From Pseudevernia furfuracea (lineage: Eukaryota > Ascomycota > Lecanoromycetes > Lecanorales > Parmeliaceae): a DNA stretch of 64,000 bases. The stretch spans positions 992,001-1,056,000 of the forward strand of contig JAIUPT010000010.1 of NCBI GenBank assembly GCA_022315425.1. Reading direction: 5' to 3'. Below the pieces are notes generated by a model. The model was given only the letters and a program-made list of their open reading frames with translations, was not told the origin of the DNA and did no database searches. Shown here in pieces: positions 1 through 10,777 of this stretch (position 1 is its first letter; every line of letters begins with the position of its first letter). A program made the translations under genes and the position numbers.

Positions 1-526
1 ATTGATGATTGACCAACCATCAATGCAGGCTCTTATTCTAGACCATAGAAATGCTGTTCTCTACGCGCTTACGAGAACATGGCGCCAAGAGCGGAGGGAA
101 ATTATCATTCACCAGATATGTGATATTTTTCTTCGTCCGGTGCCGCTTCTTGCTAAGAAATTGATTCGTCTCAGTGCCTATTTTTCGAAAATCATGTTTG
201 TAGAAACGACGGCATCGCTTACTATGCCCTGACCCCCGTTATAGAGACGAAGGCCTCTAGTTGCCCAAACATCCATGCCAATAGGATTCTGAAAAGCCAA
301 TCGACTGATGATAATTTGGCGGGTTTTTCATGTAATCTTCAATTACGCCGTTGTCTAGGTCAAGGACTAAGGACCTCGTCCCTCGGGCGTCCAACGAATC
401 CCGCCAGGATAGTTTATTCAGTCCAGATGTACGATCTCAATCCCTTGCTGCTTCGTCCTAACCACTGGAATTAGATGATTCAAGGCAATTGCATTTACAG
501 AGGCGTCTTCGCCCTCCATTGTAGAC
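1..526. other. No gene recognised at left edge
   Basis: The short open frames here carry no recognisable domain and show no convincing splice structure. The stretch lies downstream of the minus-strand gene that ends at 527, so its right part is probably that gene's 3' untranslated region. A gene cut by the window edge cannot be excluded. Confidence 0.4.
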
Positions 527-1321
527 TTACAGTGATTTCATATCTTGCTTTCGCTCTTCGAAAGCCTGCTCTATCAAGATGCGATCCAGTCCGGGCATTT
601 TCTTGGAGAGACCAATCCGACGCAGCTCGTAATTCGGATCCTTCCTTTTTACTGCTTCTTCGATCTCCATCTGACTGATGCGAAACTGACGACTAGCTTC
701 TGACTCGACTTCAAGCTGCTCTGCGTTGAGCCCGTCCTCACAAATTTGGGAAGCTGAATCCGTATCTCTTTTACGCTTTCGAGATTTTCTATCTCCCTTC
801 TCTGGAGACTTGACGTGTTCTAAGATTTCGCCCGCTTGAAGTCTGGCAGCCTTGACCCGTTTTACTATGGAGTTGGGCTTCAATCTCCCTCCGCTTAGAA
901 TATTGATTTGCTTTGGGCTCCAATGAGCTATTATCTGCAGTAGAAGCGGTCCCCACTGGACAAAGATTTCGAAGTCAGCGATGGGATACCAAGAAAGCAT
1001 TCCGAGTCTCGAAACATTGCTTGACTCAAGGCTCAAAAATCGGTCCGATAGAGTAATACGGGTCCAAGAAATACATACGAGATGATTGGGCCATTGCTTG
1101 ATGATGTCTTCAGTCTGGATGCCCTCGGGCAAAGGCTCGTTGATTGCTGGAAAGCCAGGAATCTGGACTCTCCGTAACTGCTGATACTTCGAGATGGTCT
1201 CAGCCGTGGGTAATGTGATTTTGGTGCCCGTTTCATGAAGGGTTTGTCGCATGCTCCATCCTGAGCTCTTGGAGACCTGCGCTGTAACCATGATCGTCGA
1301 GAAATTGGAGATTACTGTCAA
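527..1321 (-). CDS. Unrecognised protein with a basic nuclear-localisation-like cluster
   Basis: Uninterrupted 264-codon frame on the minus strand. I do not recognise a family. Residues about 40-75 are moderately hydrophobic and mixed. A strongly basic stretch (KSRKRKRD) lies near residue 180 and resembles a nuclear localisation signal. The C-terminal 70 residues are charged and probably helical. A second Met at residue 11 is an equally good start. No signal peptide or membrane segment is visible. The length and normal base composition favour a real gene, but an additional upstream exon or a missed intron is possible. Confidence 0.5.
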   Translation of the reverse strand: MTVISNFSTIMVTAQVSKSSGWSMRQTLHETGTKITLPTAETISKYQQLRRVQIPGFPAINEPLPEGIQTEDIIKQWPNHLVCISWTRITLSDRFLSLESSNVSRLGMLSWYPIADFEIFVQWGPLLLQIIAHWSPKQINILSGGRLKPNSIVKRVKAARLQAGEILEHVKSPEKGDRKSRKRKRDTDSASQICEDGLNAEQLEVESEASRQFRISQMEIEEAVKRKDPNYELRRIGLSKKMPGLDRILIEQAFEERKQDMKSL

Positions 1322-1935
1322 GAGGACGCTTTAGATGATGTGACTTTGGTGTTAATTATGATGGAACGTGGTCGAGGGTTTTCTGGGAATGATCGCAAAT
1401 TAACGTGACACGGAGGAGCTGTGTTGTATGAAACTCATGTTTCAATTCACTGGGAGGTGGCGAGAACCACATATCACTTTGACACAACAATCATTCAAAC
1501 ATGTCGGCTTCGTCTCAGAGCTTGTAGAGCATTAGAGTGAATGTGAGATGCTTCGAGATTAAAAGTCTTGTAACAATGGTGACCGACCAGAAATTGACGA
1601 CGATAGCTTGAAGAAAAAGAGTAAGACTCTCTCTGAGATAGATCTAGCTGTCAGCCATCCACTGTGGACAATACAGAAAATTTTATGTTTTCGACGATAT
1701 GCACTCTATGAACAGAGCTTTCTGTTCTTCCACATCGATTATGCTCTAGTGAACACAAAGGGTTTGGCTTCGAAAAGGCACACTTCAAACGTAACTAGTT
1801 GGCAGATGCGAGACCTTTCAGAGGAACCAAAGCTCGAGAAAGCAAATCAATGGGCAGCTGAAAGTATCAAAAGCCTTAACGAATGGCTGATGGCGGTCTA
1901 TACAGCAAGACGAACTACCAACATTTTGCGCTAAG
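1322..1935. other. Intergenic region
   Basis: Lies between the upstream side of the hypothetical gene and the 3' end of the glutathione S-transferase relic. One plus-strand frame of 108 codons (1608-1934) has no recognisable motif and is probably fortuitous. Nothing else seen. Confidence 0.4.
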
Positions 1936-2790
1936 CTATGCAATGACCTGGTTTAGTGATAGCACAAATGATAGCAAACTAGATGAAGCCTTCTGCTTAT
2001 CCTCCAAGACCTTCTTGACAGCCGGTCTGGCCGTCAGGCGCTCCATACAGGCATAATAGTGAGGGTAATCGCCCTTGAAATCGATCTTTGTATCGCCAGT
2101 GATGTAAGGAGCCAGCTTGTACCACGTGACGAAGCTCAGATCAGCGTACGTGCACTTGTCTCCAACAAGGTACTCCTTAGCCTTCAGAATGGTGTCCAGA
2201 ACTATGGTGACTCGCTTAGTCTCAGCGGCGTACCGGTCCTTCGCCGATTGGACTTGCTGGGATGGAATTTTTTGAACCTTGGTCACAGCCTTGATCAGCG
2301 TTGGAGCTCATAGCCGTTGGTTTTCAGGAGGACTTACCAGACTGCTTGGGGGCCTTGGCCTGAAGCCTGGAAGTGAAGTTATTGTTTGCAGTAGTACTTC
2401 TCAGGGAAAGAAGTGCACGTAAGCGAGTTAGAAGTATTGTAACGATCGATCAAGTAGTCGATGATCTACATTACGTTAGTGTGACCAACACCCATCTGAG
2501 GAGATTTGGCTGTTACGGCTCCGGATTCCCAAAGAGTAATGCCAGTGTTCGGATCATCGATCGCTGGCAAACTGAAACGCAAAGCTTAATTAGCTAAGGC
2601 ATTTCTGGGGAATTGGATGAGAGTCTTCTTATCGGCCATTGAGGTTTTTGTCTGTGTATGGTTTGGCCTTGACCACTGTCAGATCGAGGGACTTGGTCTC
2701 TCCGCAACGCAACTCAGTAATCAATAATCCGCGGGTTGTTTCAAAATCACGCAACACATGCTCACGCCCTTGTGAGACCAGAGGGTAGTT
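1936..2790 (-). pseudogene. Glutathione S-transferase relic (Ure2-like fungal GST)
   Basis: The minus strand carries pieces of a fungal GST in the right order. The end of the thioredoxin-like domain reads TVVKAKPYTDKNLNGR, then PAIDDPNTGITLWESGA, then IIDYLIDRY, FPEKYY and LHFQASGQGP. The C-terminal helical domain follows intact (residues like LVGDKCTYADLSF; 1936-2289). Introns at 2466-2516 and 2290-2337 have good GT/AG ends and branch sites. The gene is broken in several ways. The donor expected near 2632 reads AT instead of GT. A TAA at 2379-2381 stands where the family has Trp before LHFQ. The frame does not join across the last intron. The N-terminal catalytic part (GSH-binding start) is not recognisable. 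The intact C-terminal frame could look like a gene to automated annotation, but it lacks the glutathione site. Confidence 0.72.
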
Positions 2791-3671
2791 ATTTACGTCA
2801 TGGTGGAAATGAGTGGAGGGTATTGTGTTCTTTTGGTGCTCTCTCCCCCTCCCTCCTTTTCGGTTTGTTGATTTAGGCTGGCCTTACGCGTATCCCCCCT
2901 TCTCACTAGGCGTATACCCCCATGTTTACTAGGCGTATATCCCCCAAATCGGGTTAGCTCCTGGTTAGCTCCTGCAATTGCAAATGGGAAGTTTGAGGAC
3001 GAATTGGAAGAAACAATGAGCTGGTGTGGCTTTTCTTGAACAGAGTGAAGTACTGTTGGGTGGAATTGAATTCTGAGTCAAGAGCGAGAATAAGAGCGAG
3101 AGCGAGCCGTGTGGATTTCAAAGCTTTTACTTTTGCTGTACCATGGGACCGATAGACCGAGTCAGTGAGTAATTAGTCAGCTTGCTCCTTCCAAGACTCC
3201 ACAACTCCGTACTTTCCTTCATCAAAACTAAAGTATCCCATCTCGATCTTTTCTCCAGCTCCTACCACTCTCCAAGATCCGATACAGAATTTCGGCATCT
3301 GACTCTTCGCGCGCCCTTATGTATGGTAAATAATTATCCTCGTCCGTCTCACATTCAGTCTTACCCTTCAATCCAACCCCTGGATATGTCAGTGTTCCCG
3401 TGGCGGTTATTAAGCTGATAAATCTTCTCCGAGTTGCACTGAACTGAGACTGGTCACGTGGCGATGTGCTGGCTCGACGCTTTTCCCTGGTGTCTCTTCT
3501 GAATCAAGTGTCCAAGCTCTGTAGATCACTAGCAGAGAAGGCAGACGATGGCATAAAGAACAATGTTTGATACCTCATTTGTGTGAGGGAGTGTCGCAGC
3601 GCTGGCCTAAAGGATGTTCATGATAGTAGCATCCATCTTCCTCGGTGGGATCCTCTACTCAGATTTCGGAG
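2791..3671. other. Intergenic region with short pyrimidine-rich and repeated motifs
   Basis: Between the GST relic and the BTB gene. It contains the GCGTATACCCCC-type repeats listed separately, a CT-rich stretch near 2838-2865, a GAGCGAGA-type purine repeat near 3083-3107 and two TTAGCTCCTG copies near 2955-2975. No gene seen; a plus-strand frame at 3182-3418 has no recognisable features. Confidence 0.4.
2885..2945. repeat. Three spaced copies of a GCGTATACCCCC motif
   Basis: The motif ACTAGGCGTATAYCCCCC occurs twice (about 2905 and 2928). A third, shorter version (ACGCGTATCCCCCC) sits just before them, at about 20-23 bp spacing. Function unknown; the regular spacing could suit a protein-binding array. 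Confidence 0.5.
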
Positions 3672-4606
3672 TCAGTGTTGCGCTTTCAGGGTAGGAAATG
3701 GAGTAGCAAGACAGGGCTCGGGAGTAGGAAGGTCCTTCTGCTCCCGAGACATGTCTTATGACTCAATTTCAATACCAAACAGGAAAGATCATCTCAGAAA
3801 AGTACGTACGGAATAGGGTGCCTCCAGCTCCAGCCTTGATTGCGTTGACCACATCGATTGCGAAGTCTGGGTTTCCCTCGAAACACTGCCTGTATGTGCT
3901 CGCATCGCTTTCGCTGTCGGGGTCCATTATCTGTCGAGCAGCAATTTTGCTGACGAGCTTGCGGAACGGCGATGATGGAGGAGTCTTGTCATAGACTGGC
4001 TTCATCTCTTCTGGCCCAGGCACTAAACCAGCTTCATGACAACCTTTTCTAAATTGGTCGATGGCTAGGTTCTTGAGCTGGGGCAGGTTGATTTTGTCGC
4101 AAAGTATGTAGAGCTGCTGGCAAGCATCCGCGAAATCCCATTTCTTGTCCATCGGCATATCGCTGACATTGTCAATCTTACCTTGGTATAGCCACTTGAT
4201 GAGAAGTTCGAATGCTCTCGGGTCGTCATCAAACAGCTCGACCGAGACGTCTTTCCCTCCTTTTCCCATGCTTCCATGCTCGACCTGCTTTTGAAACCAT
4301 GTTGAGTGATGGCAGAGGATATTCCGATGAAGCGACCAGTGGCGCCTGGTTTTGCCGACGTAAATATCCATGGTCGAACCTGATAGAAGTCTAGGGCGCA
4401 ACAGTGTTGGTCAATCAAAATGTAGCGTTGCAGGAACTGAAAAGAAGAACGGACTCTGCGAAAGTCTTTGCTGTTGTTTCCCCTACTTCCGTCACTGCCA
4501 TGCGGAAGGGGCCTTTGTGCTCGTAGGCAAAGTCGCAGTAATGAATATGCAAGGAGTCTAGGGAGGTGTGACCTGTTGGAGGAGGTGTGTATGGTGGAGT
4601 ATCCAT
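3672..4606 (-). CDS. BTB/POZ domain protein
   Basis: The core exon (3769-4401 in one frame) reads like a fungal BTB/POZ protein. A short beta segment (STMDIYVGK) is followed by W-LHRNILCHHSTWFQKQ, matching the usual V-HK-LC-S--F pattern. Next come VELFDDDPRAFELLIKWLYQGK and a helical tail (LYILCDKINLPQLKNLAIDQ). BTB domains mediate dimerisation and recruitment to Cul3 ligases or transcription factors; no second domain is visible to say which. The ends are uncertain. A likely upstream exon (4442-4606) can be joined through a weak donor to an acceptor just before the STMDIYVG codons. A likely last intron starts at a GTACGT near 3806 and ends near 3748, giving a stop at 3672. Without it the protein ends at 3769. 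Confidence 0.7.
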
Positions 4607-4965
4607 GGGCTAGGCTGATGCTTGGTCCTGAACACTGCAGCTGAGTTCCAGACTTTGGCACGCGAAACAATCGATGAGATGCAGTAAGTAGTAAAGTATT
4701 ATTGGAGACCCCAGCGCATAAGAGCCGAAGCCCTGGCATATGTAATGCACTCGGCATTCCATCGCGAAGTTTAAAGCGCCACAGCCGGTCCTGTGAGGCT
4801 ACCACGGTAGCGGCATCGGTAGCACGAACTCAAACTCTGCCACGTCTTTGCGCGTTGGTACGCGCGTTCTCCTCTTTTACACATCTGCGGCGACATGGGT
4901 CACTGATTCCTGATTTGCGTCAATTCAAGCACAAGTATTCTTTTCCTTTGCTTGTGACGCGCGCA
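4607..4965. promoter_or_regulatory. Divergent promoter region between the BTB gene and ctf18
   Basis: About 360 bp separate the likely start of the BTB gene (minus) and the chosen ATG of ctf18 (plus), so both promoters must lie here. The ctf18 frame stays open upstream to 4702. Those 88 extra codons lack the acidic and Pro/Ser-rich character of the Ctf18 N-terminus and are probably untranslated leader. No specific factor site is assigned. Confidence 0.45.
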
Positions 4966-7918
4966 ATGTCTCGTGTATCATCACCCGTGACTTTTCCACC
5001 AAGCTCCTCACCTCCACCGAGATTGGAAAAGCGCAAAACACAGCATGAGCTCGAAGTACCCCTGCAGGCAAAGAGGAAGGCTCTCAACGCGAAGGATAAA
5101 GGTCCTGCGAGAGTGCAGTCCCGGACATTCGCAGTGAATGCCCCTGATACGGTTTCACTGAAAACTCGGATACTGGACAATGCACCCTCAAGGTCGCAAG
5201 GACCCTTCGCCGACGACGATGACGATGACCAAGGCCTGGCGGATAGTGATAACATGCTTGGTTCCTTTGAAGGTCGACACCCAAGGACGACAGACATAAC
5301 ACCGACTTCCGAATCTACCCTGGCTAGACCAGAGACCACTTGGCCGCAACGTTCGTCATATCGAGTGCCTCAAGCTAAGACATCATCAGGCAAAACCTTC
5401 AAACTCCATGCGAAAAAGGCCTACGCTCCCGTATCATACGAACAGCTCGTTGCTGAGCGGTCTACTACTGCACCTAGGGGGGCTGCCAAGAGCTATTATG
5501 GCGTCGACGTTCACAAGCTGCTCGATGAGGCGGCCAAGAATGCAAAGAATGAGGAACATGAGCACAGAGACGCTCCACGTCCATCAGTAGAAGTTCCACT
5601 GCCCAGTAAAACCTCCAAGAAAGGTCGAACGATGCTGTGGACGGAGAAGTATCGCGCCAGGAAGTTCACTGATCTAGTTGGTGATGAGCGTACGCATCGT
5701 GACGTTCTGCGATGGCTCAAAGGCTGGGATCCAATTGTCTTTCCAGGCACAAGCAGGCTTAAGCCAAAGACCAAATTGATGGAGGCGGAAGTAGAGCCTC
5801 GACAGCAACGGAAGATACTTCTGCTTGCAGGACCTCCAGGTTTGGGCAAGACCACACTCGCACATGTCTGCGCAAGACAGGCTGGCTATGAGGTGGTAGA
5901 GATCAACGCCAGTGACGAGAGAAGCCGTGACGTCGTCAAAGGACAAATAAAAGACTGCGTTGGTACTGAAAACGTCAAAGGTATCAAAGCCAAGGATGCA
6001 GCAGGTACCACTCGGCTGGCGGGAAGACCCGTTTGTGTTATTGTCGACGAGGTTGACGGTGTGGTTAGTGGCAGTAGCGGTGGAGGTGAAGGTGGTTTCA
6101 TAAAGGCCTTGATCGATCTAATCACCCTCGATCAGAAGAACTCGACCGTCCTCGGATCTACGTCAGGCAATTTGGTCAGATCGAAAAAGAAAGGCGACAA
6201 ATTTCGACTTTTGCGGCCGATGATCCTGATCTGTAACGATGTGTACCATTCCGCCCTACGGCATCTTCGTACTTCCGCGTTGGCAGAGATTATCCACATT
6301 AGAAGGCCACCACTTGACAAGGTTGTAGCCCGACTCAAATCAGTGTTCGACATAGAGGGTGTTGCTTGTGACGGTGATGGCGTGCGGAGGCTTTGTGAGG
6401 CAACCTGGGGTGTTAGCGACAGAAGAGAGTCTCGAACGAACTCTAGTGGTGCTGGTGAAGGTGACATGCGAGGCATACTGGTGGTCGGCGAATGGGTGGC
6501 AGCGAGGATGCGAGCGTCTACCGGGAAAACCGCTCGACTGACGAAGAAGTGGGTAGAGGAGCATATGCTTGAAAACCTCTCGCACGAGGGAGGCGGAGCT
6601 CGAGGGTTGAGTCGTGGCGGCGCAAAAGAGGTCGTCGAGCGGGTCTTCGTGGATGGTGCCGGGTTTCCCGAGGCTGCCTTTACAGCACCAAATAAGGGTT
6701 CCAAAGTACAATACGGAGGCTCTCGGGGAGTATCAGAGCTTGCGAAGCACACGGCCATGGGTCGACTACGGGACGTTGTCGACACATGTGGCGAGAGCGA
6801 CCGCATTGTGACCGACTGCTTTACAGCATACGCAACGCGTTCTTTCCAAGACGATACTTTCCTTTCCAAGCCCAACGCTGCACACGAGTGGCTGCATTTC
6901 CACGATCGGCTGTCCTCAAAAGTGTATGGGGGTCAAGAATGGGAGCTTGGACCATATCTTTCGCAGTCGGTGCTTGGATTCCATCATCTATTCGCTTCTC
7001 CAGCAAAGGATCCATGGGCCGACCGGAAACGTTGGGATGATGATGACGAGGAGCCGCTTCCTTTCTCCGGTCCTCGAGCCGACTATCTGGCCTCTGAGGC
7101 CTTGAAGCAGAACAAAGCTGTCCTGCTCGGCCTTCAGTCTTCTTTATCACCACAATTGCTTCGCTCCTTCAGGTCTGCTGAGGACATCTCGACTGATCTC
7201 CTCCCAAGTCTTATCAGGATGCTGACGCCGGATGTCAAGCCCATTGTCGTGGGCGGAAGTGGCGATCAGAGAGGTGTAGTAAGCGTTCGAAAGGAAGGGG
7301 AGCGAGAAATGATCCAACGTGCTGTGGGCATCATGGGCGCTGTTGGTGTCACGCTTGAGCGAGCTAGAGTCGAGATGGGTCAAAGTGGGAACAGTAGCCA
7401 CATCTATCGCATGGAACCGTAAGTTAAATAGTGCTGTGGTTCGGACAAGAGTCATACTGACGCGTCTCTAAAGGCCTTTAGACAACTTGGCTGCTTTTGG
7501 GACTGCCGGTCAAGATATTTCAACGTCAGCTCCAGCGAGATACGCGATCCGCCAAGCTCTCGATCAGGGGTATCAGAAATACCTACTCCGTCAGCGTTCT
7601 GATGCTCGTCAAGCTAGATACAAAGCAGGAGGCGGACTTGGTTCTGGGGCAGATCTCGGAGCCGATGACAAAGAAATTGCGAGCATTGAGGAAGATGGAG
7701 TAAAGCTGAAGCCGGTAGCAGTCAAGCGTGACTTCTTTGGGAGGATCATTGACGTAGCTCTACCCGCGGCAAGAGGCCAATCAAGCCAGGGTGAGAGTGA
7801 AGAATCGCAGATTTCAAAGTCGGACGAAAAGTGGAAGGTGTGGGTAAGCTTTCATGAAGGTTTCTCGAATGCGGTCAGGAAACCAATTACGCTCGACGAG
7901 CTCATGCGAGGGTTTTGA
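4966..7918 (+). CDS. ctf18: Ctf18, large subunit of the alternative RFC clamp loader
   Basis: Two exons, 4966-7418 and 7474-7918, give 965 residues. The 55-bp intron has GTAAGT at its 5' end, and splicing restores the conserved YRMEPPLD junction. Ctf18 replaces Rfc1 in an RFC-like complex with Rfc2-5, Dcc1 and Ctf8. It loads or unloads PCNA at forks and supports sister-chromatid cohesion and the replication checkpoint, in the nucleus. Visible features are a disordered acidic N-terminus (DDDDDD near residue 85), YYGVDVHKLLDE, the RFC box WTEKYRARKFTDLVGD (about 223), Walker A GPPGLGKTT (about 289), Walker B VIVDEVDG (about 358), sensor 1 region ILICND (about 424), and a C-terminal KVWVSFHEGFSNAVRKPIT that in the family binds Dcc1-Ctf8. 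The ATG at 4966 is chosen because the upstream in-frame extension looks non-coding. The frame is intact. Confidence 0.95.
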
Positions 7919-8375
7919 ACCAATATCTTAACGATGGGCATGAACAAGCGAGATTTGCATTATAAAATAGGGAAGTAAAAACCACGTCTTCCCCTGTGGA
8001 TATCCACCATAGAGGAGAAGCACCATCGGACATTGTTCACACTCTAGTTATTTCGGCTACTAAAGACACTAAAAGGAGGAATTCTGGCCGAAATGACCAC
8101 AGCCAATGGCCACTCGGAGTCAGACAATCATCCATACCTATACATTCTCAGTCCCCAGCCCCTGAAATAGAAATACCGCTGGGAGGGTTCATCATATTCT
8201 CATCGCTAGACTGGCCCGCCCTATCAAGTGTATGAGAGGACGAGCTGTGATCCTAAACACCGGTTCGTATCTGTCCAATGTCATTTCTTCCACAGTACAA
8301 GAGTGATACCTTCAGAAGACTTACTCAGAAGCCAGGTACTATATTCAGGATAGAAACAGGAATGTATCATGTGCA
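7919..8375. other. Convergent intergenic region (3' ends of ctf18 and the Myb-like gene)
   Basis: Both flanking genes end here, so it should hold two 3' untranslated regions. An AT-rich stretch just after ctf18 (about 7955-7980) is a plausible poly(A) region. No further gene seen; a 79-codon frame at 7996 has no recognisable features. Confidence 0.45.
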
Positions 8376-9707
8376 TTAGAGATAGGCGTAGCGATCGGCG
8401 CAGTCCGCTGGATCATGGACACGGCCAGTTGTTTCCTCAAGGCGCTTGCTCACCAGCAACCACGTGTTCTCCATGACGTACTGGAACGCTTCAACAAGCA
8501 TTCTATCCTCGTTCTCATCAAAGCCAGCAGGGACTGGTTGCATGATGGCCTTGAGATTTGTTCCCTTCAGCATATCAAGTTTACAGGGAATGAAGGGCTC
8601 GCCTCTTGCAGCGGCGACGAATTTAGCGTTTCGCTTGTAGCGGCCATAGGCTGCATTTGCTGTGAGGTTTGGAGGCTTGCCGTCGGCTGAACGAGACTTG
8701 TTGATGATGTCTGCGATTTCGTCGAATTGTTTGTTTTGTTGACGCAGGCAATAAATCTCGTGGTTCTCCTGAAAGATTGCTAGTCAGCACTTACTCTGTC
8801 TAGCCGGGAACCGGACTCGCGGAAGATGTTTCTGGGTTGTGGGAACCAGGTTTCGCGACTTCCGAAGACGCTTGAACAAGGAAAGTTACGGTTGGGGGTC
8901 TCTTACGGGATCCATGTCACCTTTCGCCTTCTTATGTGCCCCACCAGCAGGGAGACGGCTTGATGCCTCAGATAATGCTCTCTTCATCTGTGTGGCGTTT
9001 CTTCTGATCGCAGGGTCGCTGTTTGATGACCTGGGGGAACTGGTAGACACTGCGCTGTCCGAATCATGATTTGCGCCAGAGGTACGACCTGATGCTCCAG
9101 GAAATATACGCTTGTTCTGGGTCGTGTCTCCCCTGGTGAGGAACGGGATGGTAGATAAGCTTATTGAGGTAGGAGGAGAAGTGGACTGGCTAGTGCTAAG
9201 ATAGTATGGACCGGTGGTTACTGGGCGTTCCAAAGCGGTATTAGTCAACTGAGGAGGGGGAAGGCCTTGGTCGAGGGCGTTGACGACCACATCGTCGCGA
9301 TTCACGATTTCGAATCTGGATTCAGAGTGGGTCTCATTCTCATTTGAGCTGACTTGCATGTGGTTGGCATCCATAGCTCCGGAACGAGATTCGCTGCTCT
9401 TAGAGAGGACAGCAAATCCGAGGTCAGAATTGGCTTGGGGGGAGAGTGCATGCATGGAGTCAAAATGAGACTCGGTGCTCTGAGACAAAGATCCAAAATC
9501 GTTGTAGTGAGCGGAATCCTGGTGGCGGTCCCAAAAATGATTAGTTGTGCCCAACGTGAGTGGTGTGAATTTTGATATACTCACAGTAGAATACTCATTG
9601 TTATAACCTGAGGCAGCTGCTAAGTTGGCAGACAGAGTAAGATCGGTATACAGATCGTCGAGCTGTTCCTTGATGTTGAACAGCAAGCTCATTGCACGCT
9701 GATCCAT
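8376..9707 (-). CDS. Protein with two C-terminal Myb/SANT-like repeats
   Basis: Three exons on the minus strand (9707-9585, 9518-8907, 8768-8376) give 375 residues. The introns have GTGAGT/CAG and GTAAGA/CAG ends, and both joins keep frame. The N-terminal third is plain, and the middle is Ser/Thr-rich and probably disordered. A basic stretch near residue 240 (KKAKGDMDP) precedes the last exon. That exon contains two helix-turn-helix-like units. One starts NHEIYCLRQQNKQFDEIADI and ends YGRYKRNA. The other reads DRMLVEAFQYVMENTWLLVSKRLEETTGR...DCADRYAYL, with the spaced aromatic residues typical of Myb/SANT folds. A DNA-binding or chromatin role is inferred from this only. The start is uncertain: an in-frame open stretch continues upstream to 9878 but contains a likely leader intron ending near 9726. 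Confidence 0.7.
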
Positions 9708-10777
9708 ATCTAACCAGGTTGACTCTAGAATTGCGAGGTTAGAAGAGTAGCTCAATAACATCGGACATCTTGACGTCGTGATTGGGCGTGTATTGAGACA
9801 AAGCAGGCACCCGGTGTGAGCAGCGCGGATGGCAAGATGTTTTTTAGAAGAGTGAGTTTGTGTATGGAACCGTATCAAACTTACAGAACTGTTCTAGTTG
9901 CGTACTCCCCTTGGCGAGATTAAGTATAGCCAGCGAAAGCAATGTGTTGAAGCAAAAAGAGCGATGATTTTGTTAAATGTAATATTGAAGGTTTCAGTTG
10001 GAGTGTGTGAACAAAACACGAACAAAGTGCGCTAGTGGCAAATCCTATTATTTACATTTTGCCAGATTGTCACAGACATCTCAATCAAAGCGTATCACAT
10101 TGTGCATCGTTTTTTAAACCCATCATGGCTTCATGTTGTTTTACATAGATTCCTTTCCAGGAAAATCCGGTACCAAGCTGATTTTAAGCATTCATCTTTG
10201 TGCACTATTCCCTGGGATTTAACACTGCCAGGATTTCAACGATCTTTCAGGGTTATACTGTTTCAAAGAAACGCCGCAGCAGATTCGGCATGGCAATACA
10301 ATCATCAAAGAATGTTTTCAAGATTCAAGAGCAATGGCAGAGATGCGCAAATTGGACATCAGAAAAGTAGCAGATTTGCGACAAATTTGTGGGCTTTCTG
10401 TCATGAAGTTAGGTAAGTAAGCTAGGCCAATATCGCATAAACTGATTGCGATGTATTAAGAACAAAAAAGGCTTGAGATCTCTGTTGTTCCACCTATTAT
10501 TTTCAACAATTATTACTGTTGCCCTTCCTATATGAAAGCATATCATGCAATCACACAGGGCACTAACAGAGTCTAGGTTTAGTCTGCAGTGCTAGGCTAA
10601 TCACAGCAGCCAGAGTGGCGAAAAGTCGACCAAGTTGGACAAGGCTTTCCTTGAGTCAAGAAGGCCGTACTAGGAGCTAGCGATGACTGTGTTTTCACCA
10701 TGTCTGTGAGGATCCCGATCACGAGAATCGTGTGGGACAAGAATTTCAGACTCGTCGCCGCAATACAAACGTGCGAA
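9708..10777. other. Intergenic region upstream of the Myb-like gene and downstream of spo7
   Basis: Contains the probable leader and promoter of the Myb-like gene (9708-10050). A further stretch includes a 104-codon plus-strand frame (10102-10416) ending next to a GTAAGTAAG donor-like sequence. That frame has no recognisable domain and is not called. Nothing else seen. Confidence 0.4.

Noticed and set aside
1608..1934. 108-codon plus-strand frame next to the GST relic
   Set aside because: No domain, no splice context and no good start context; judged fortuitous.
4065..4805. 246-codon minus-strand frame overlapping the BTB exon
   Set aside because: It is a shadow in another frame; only the overlapping frame shows BTB motifs.
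4702..4965. 88-codon upstream extension of ctf18
   Set aside because: In frame but with composition unlike the Ctf18 N-terminus; the ATG at 4966 begins the typical Ser/Pro-rich start.
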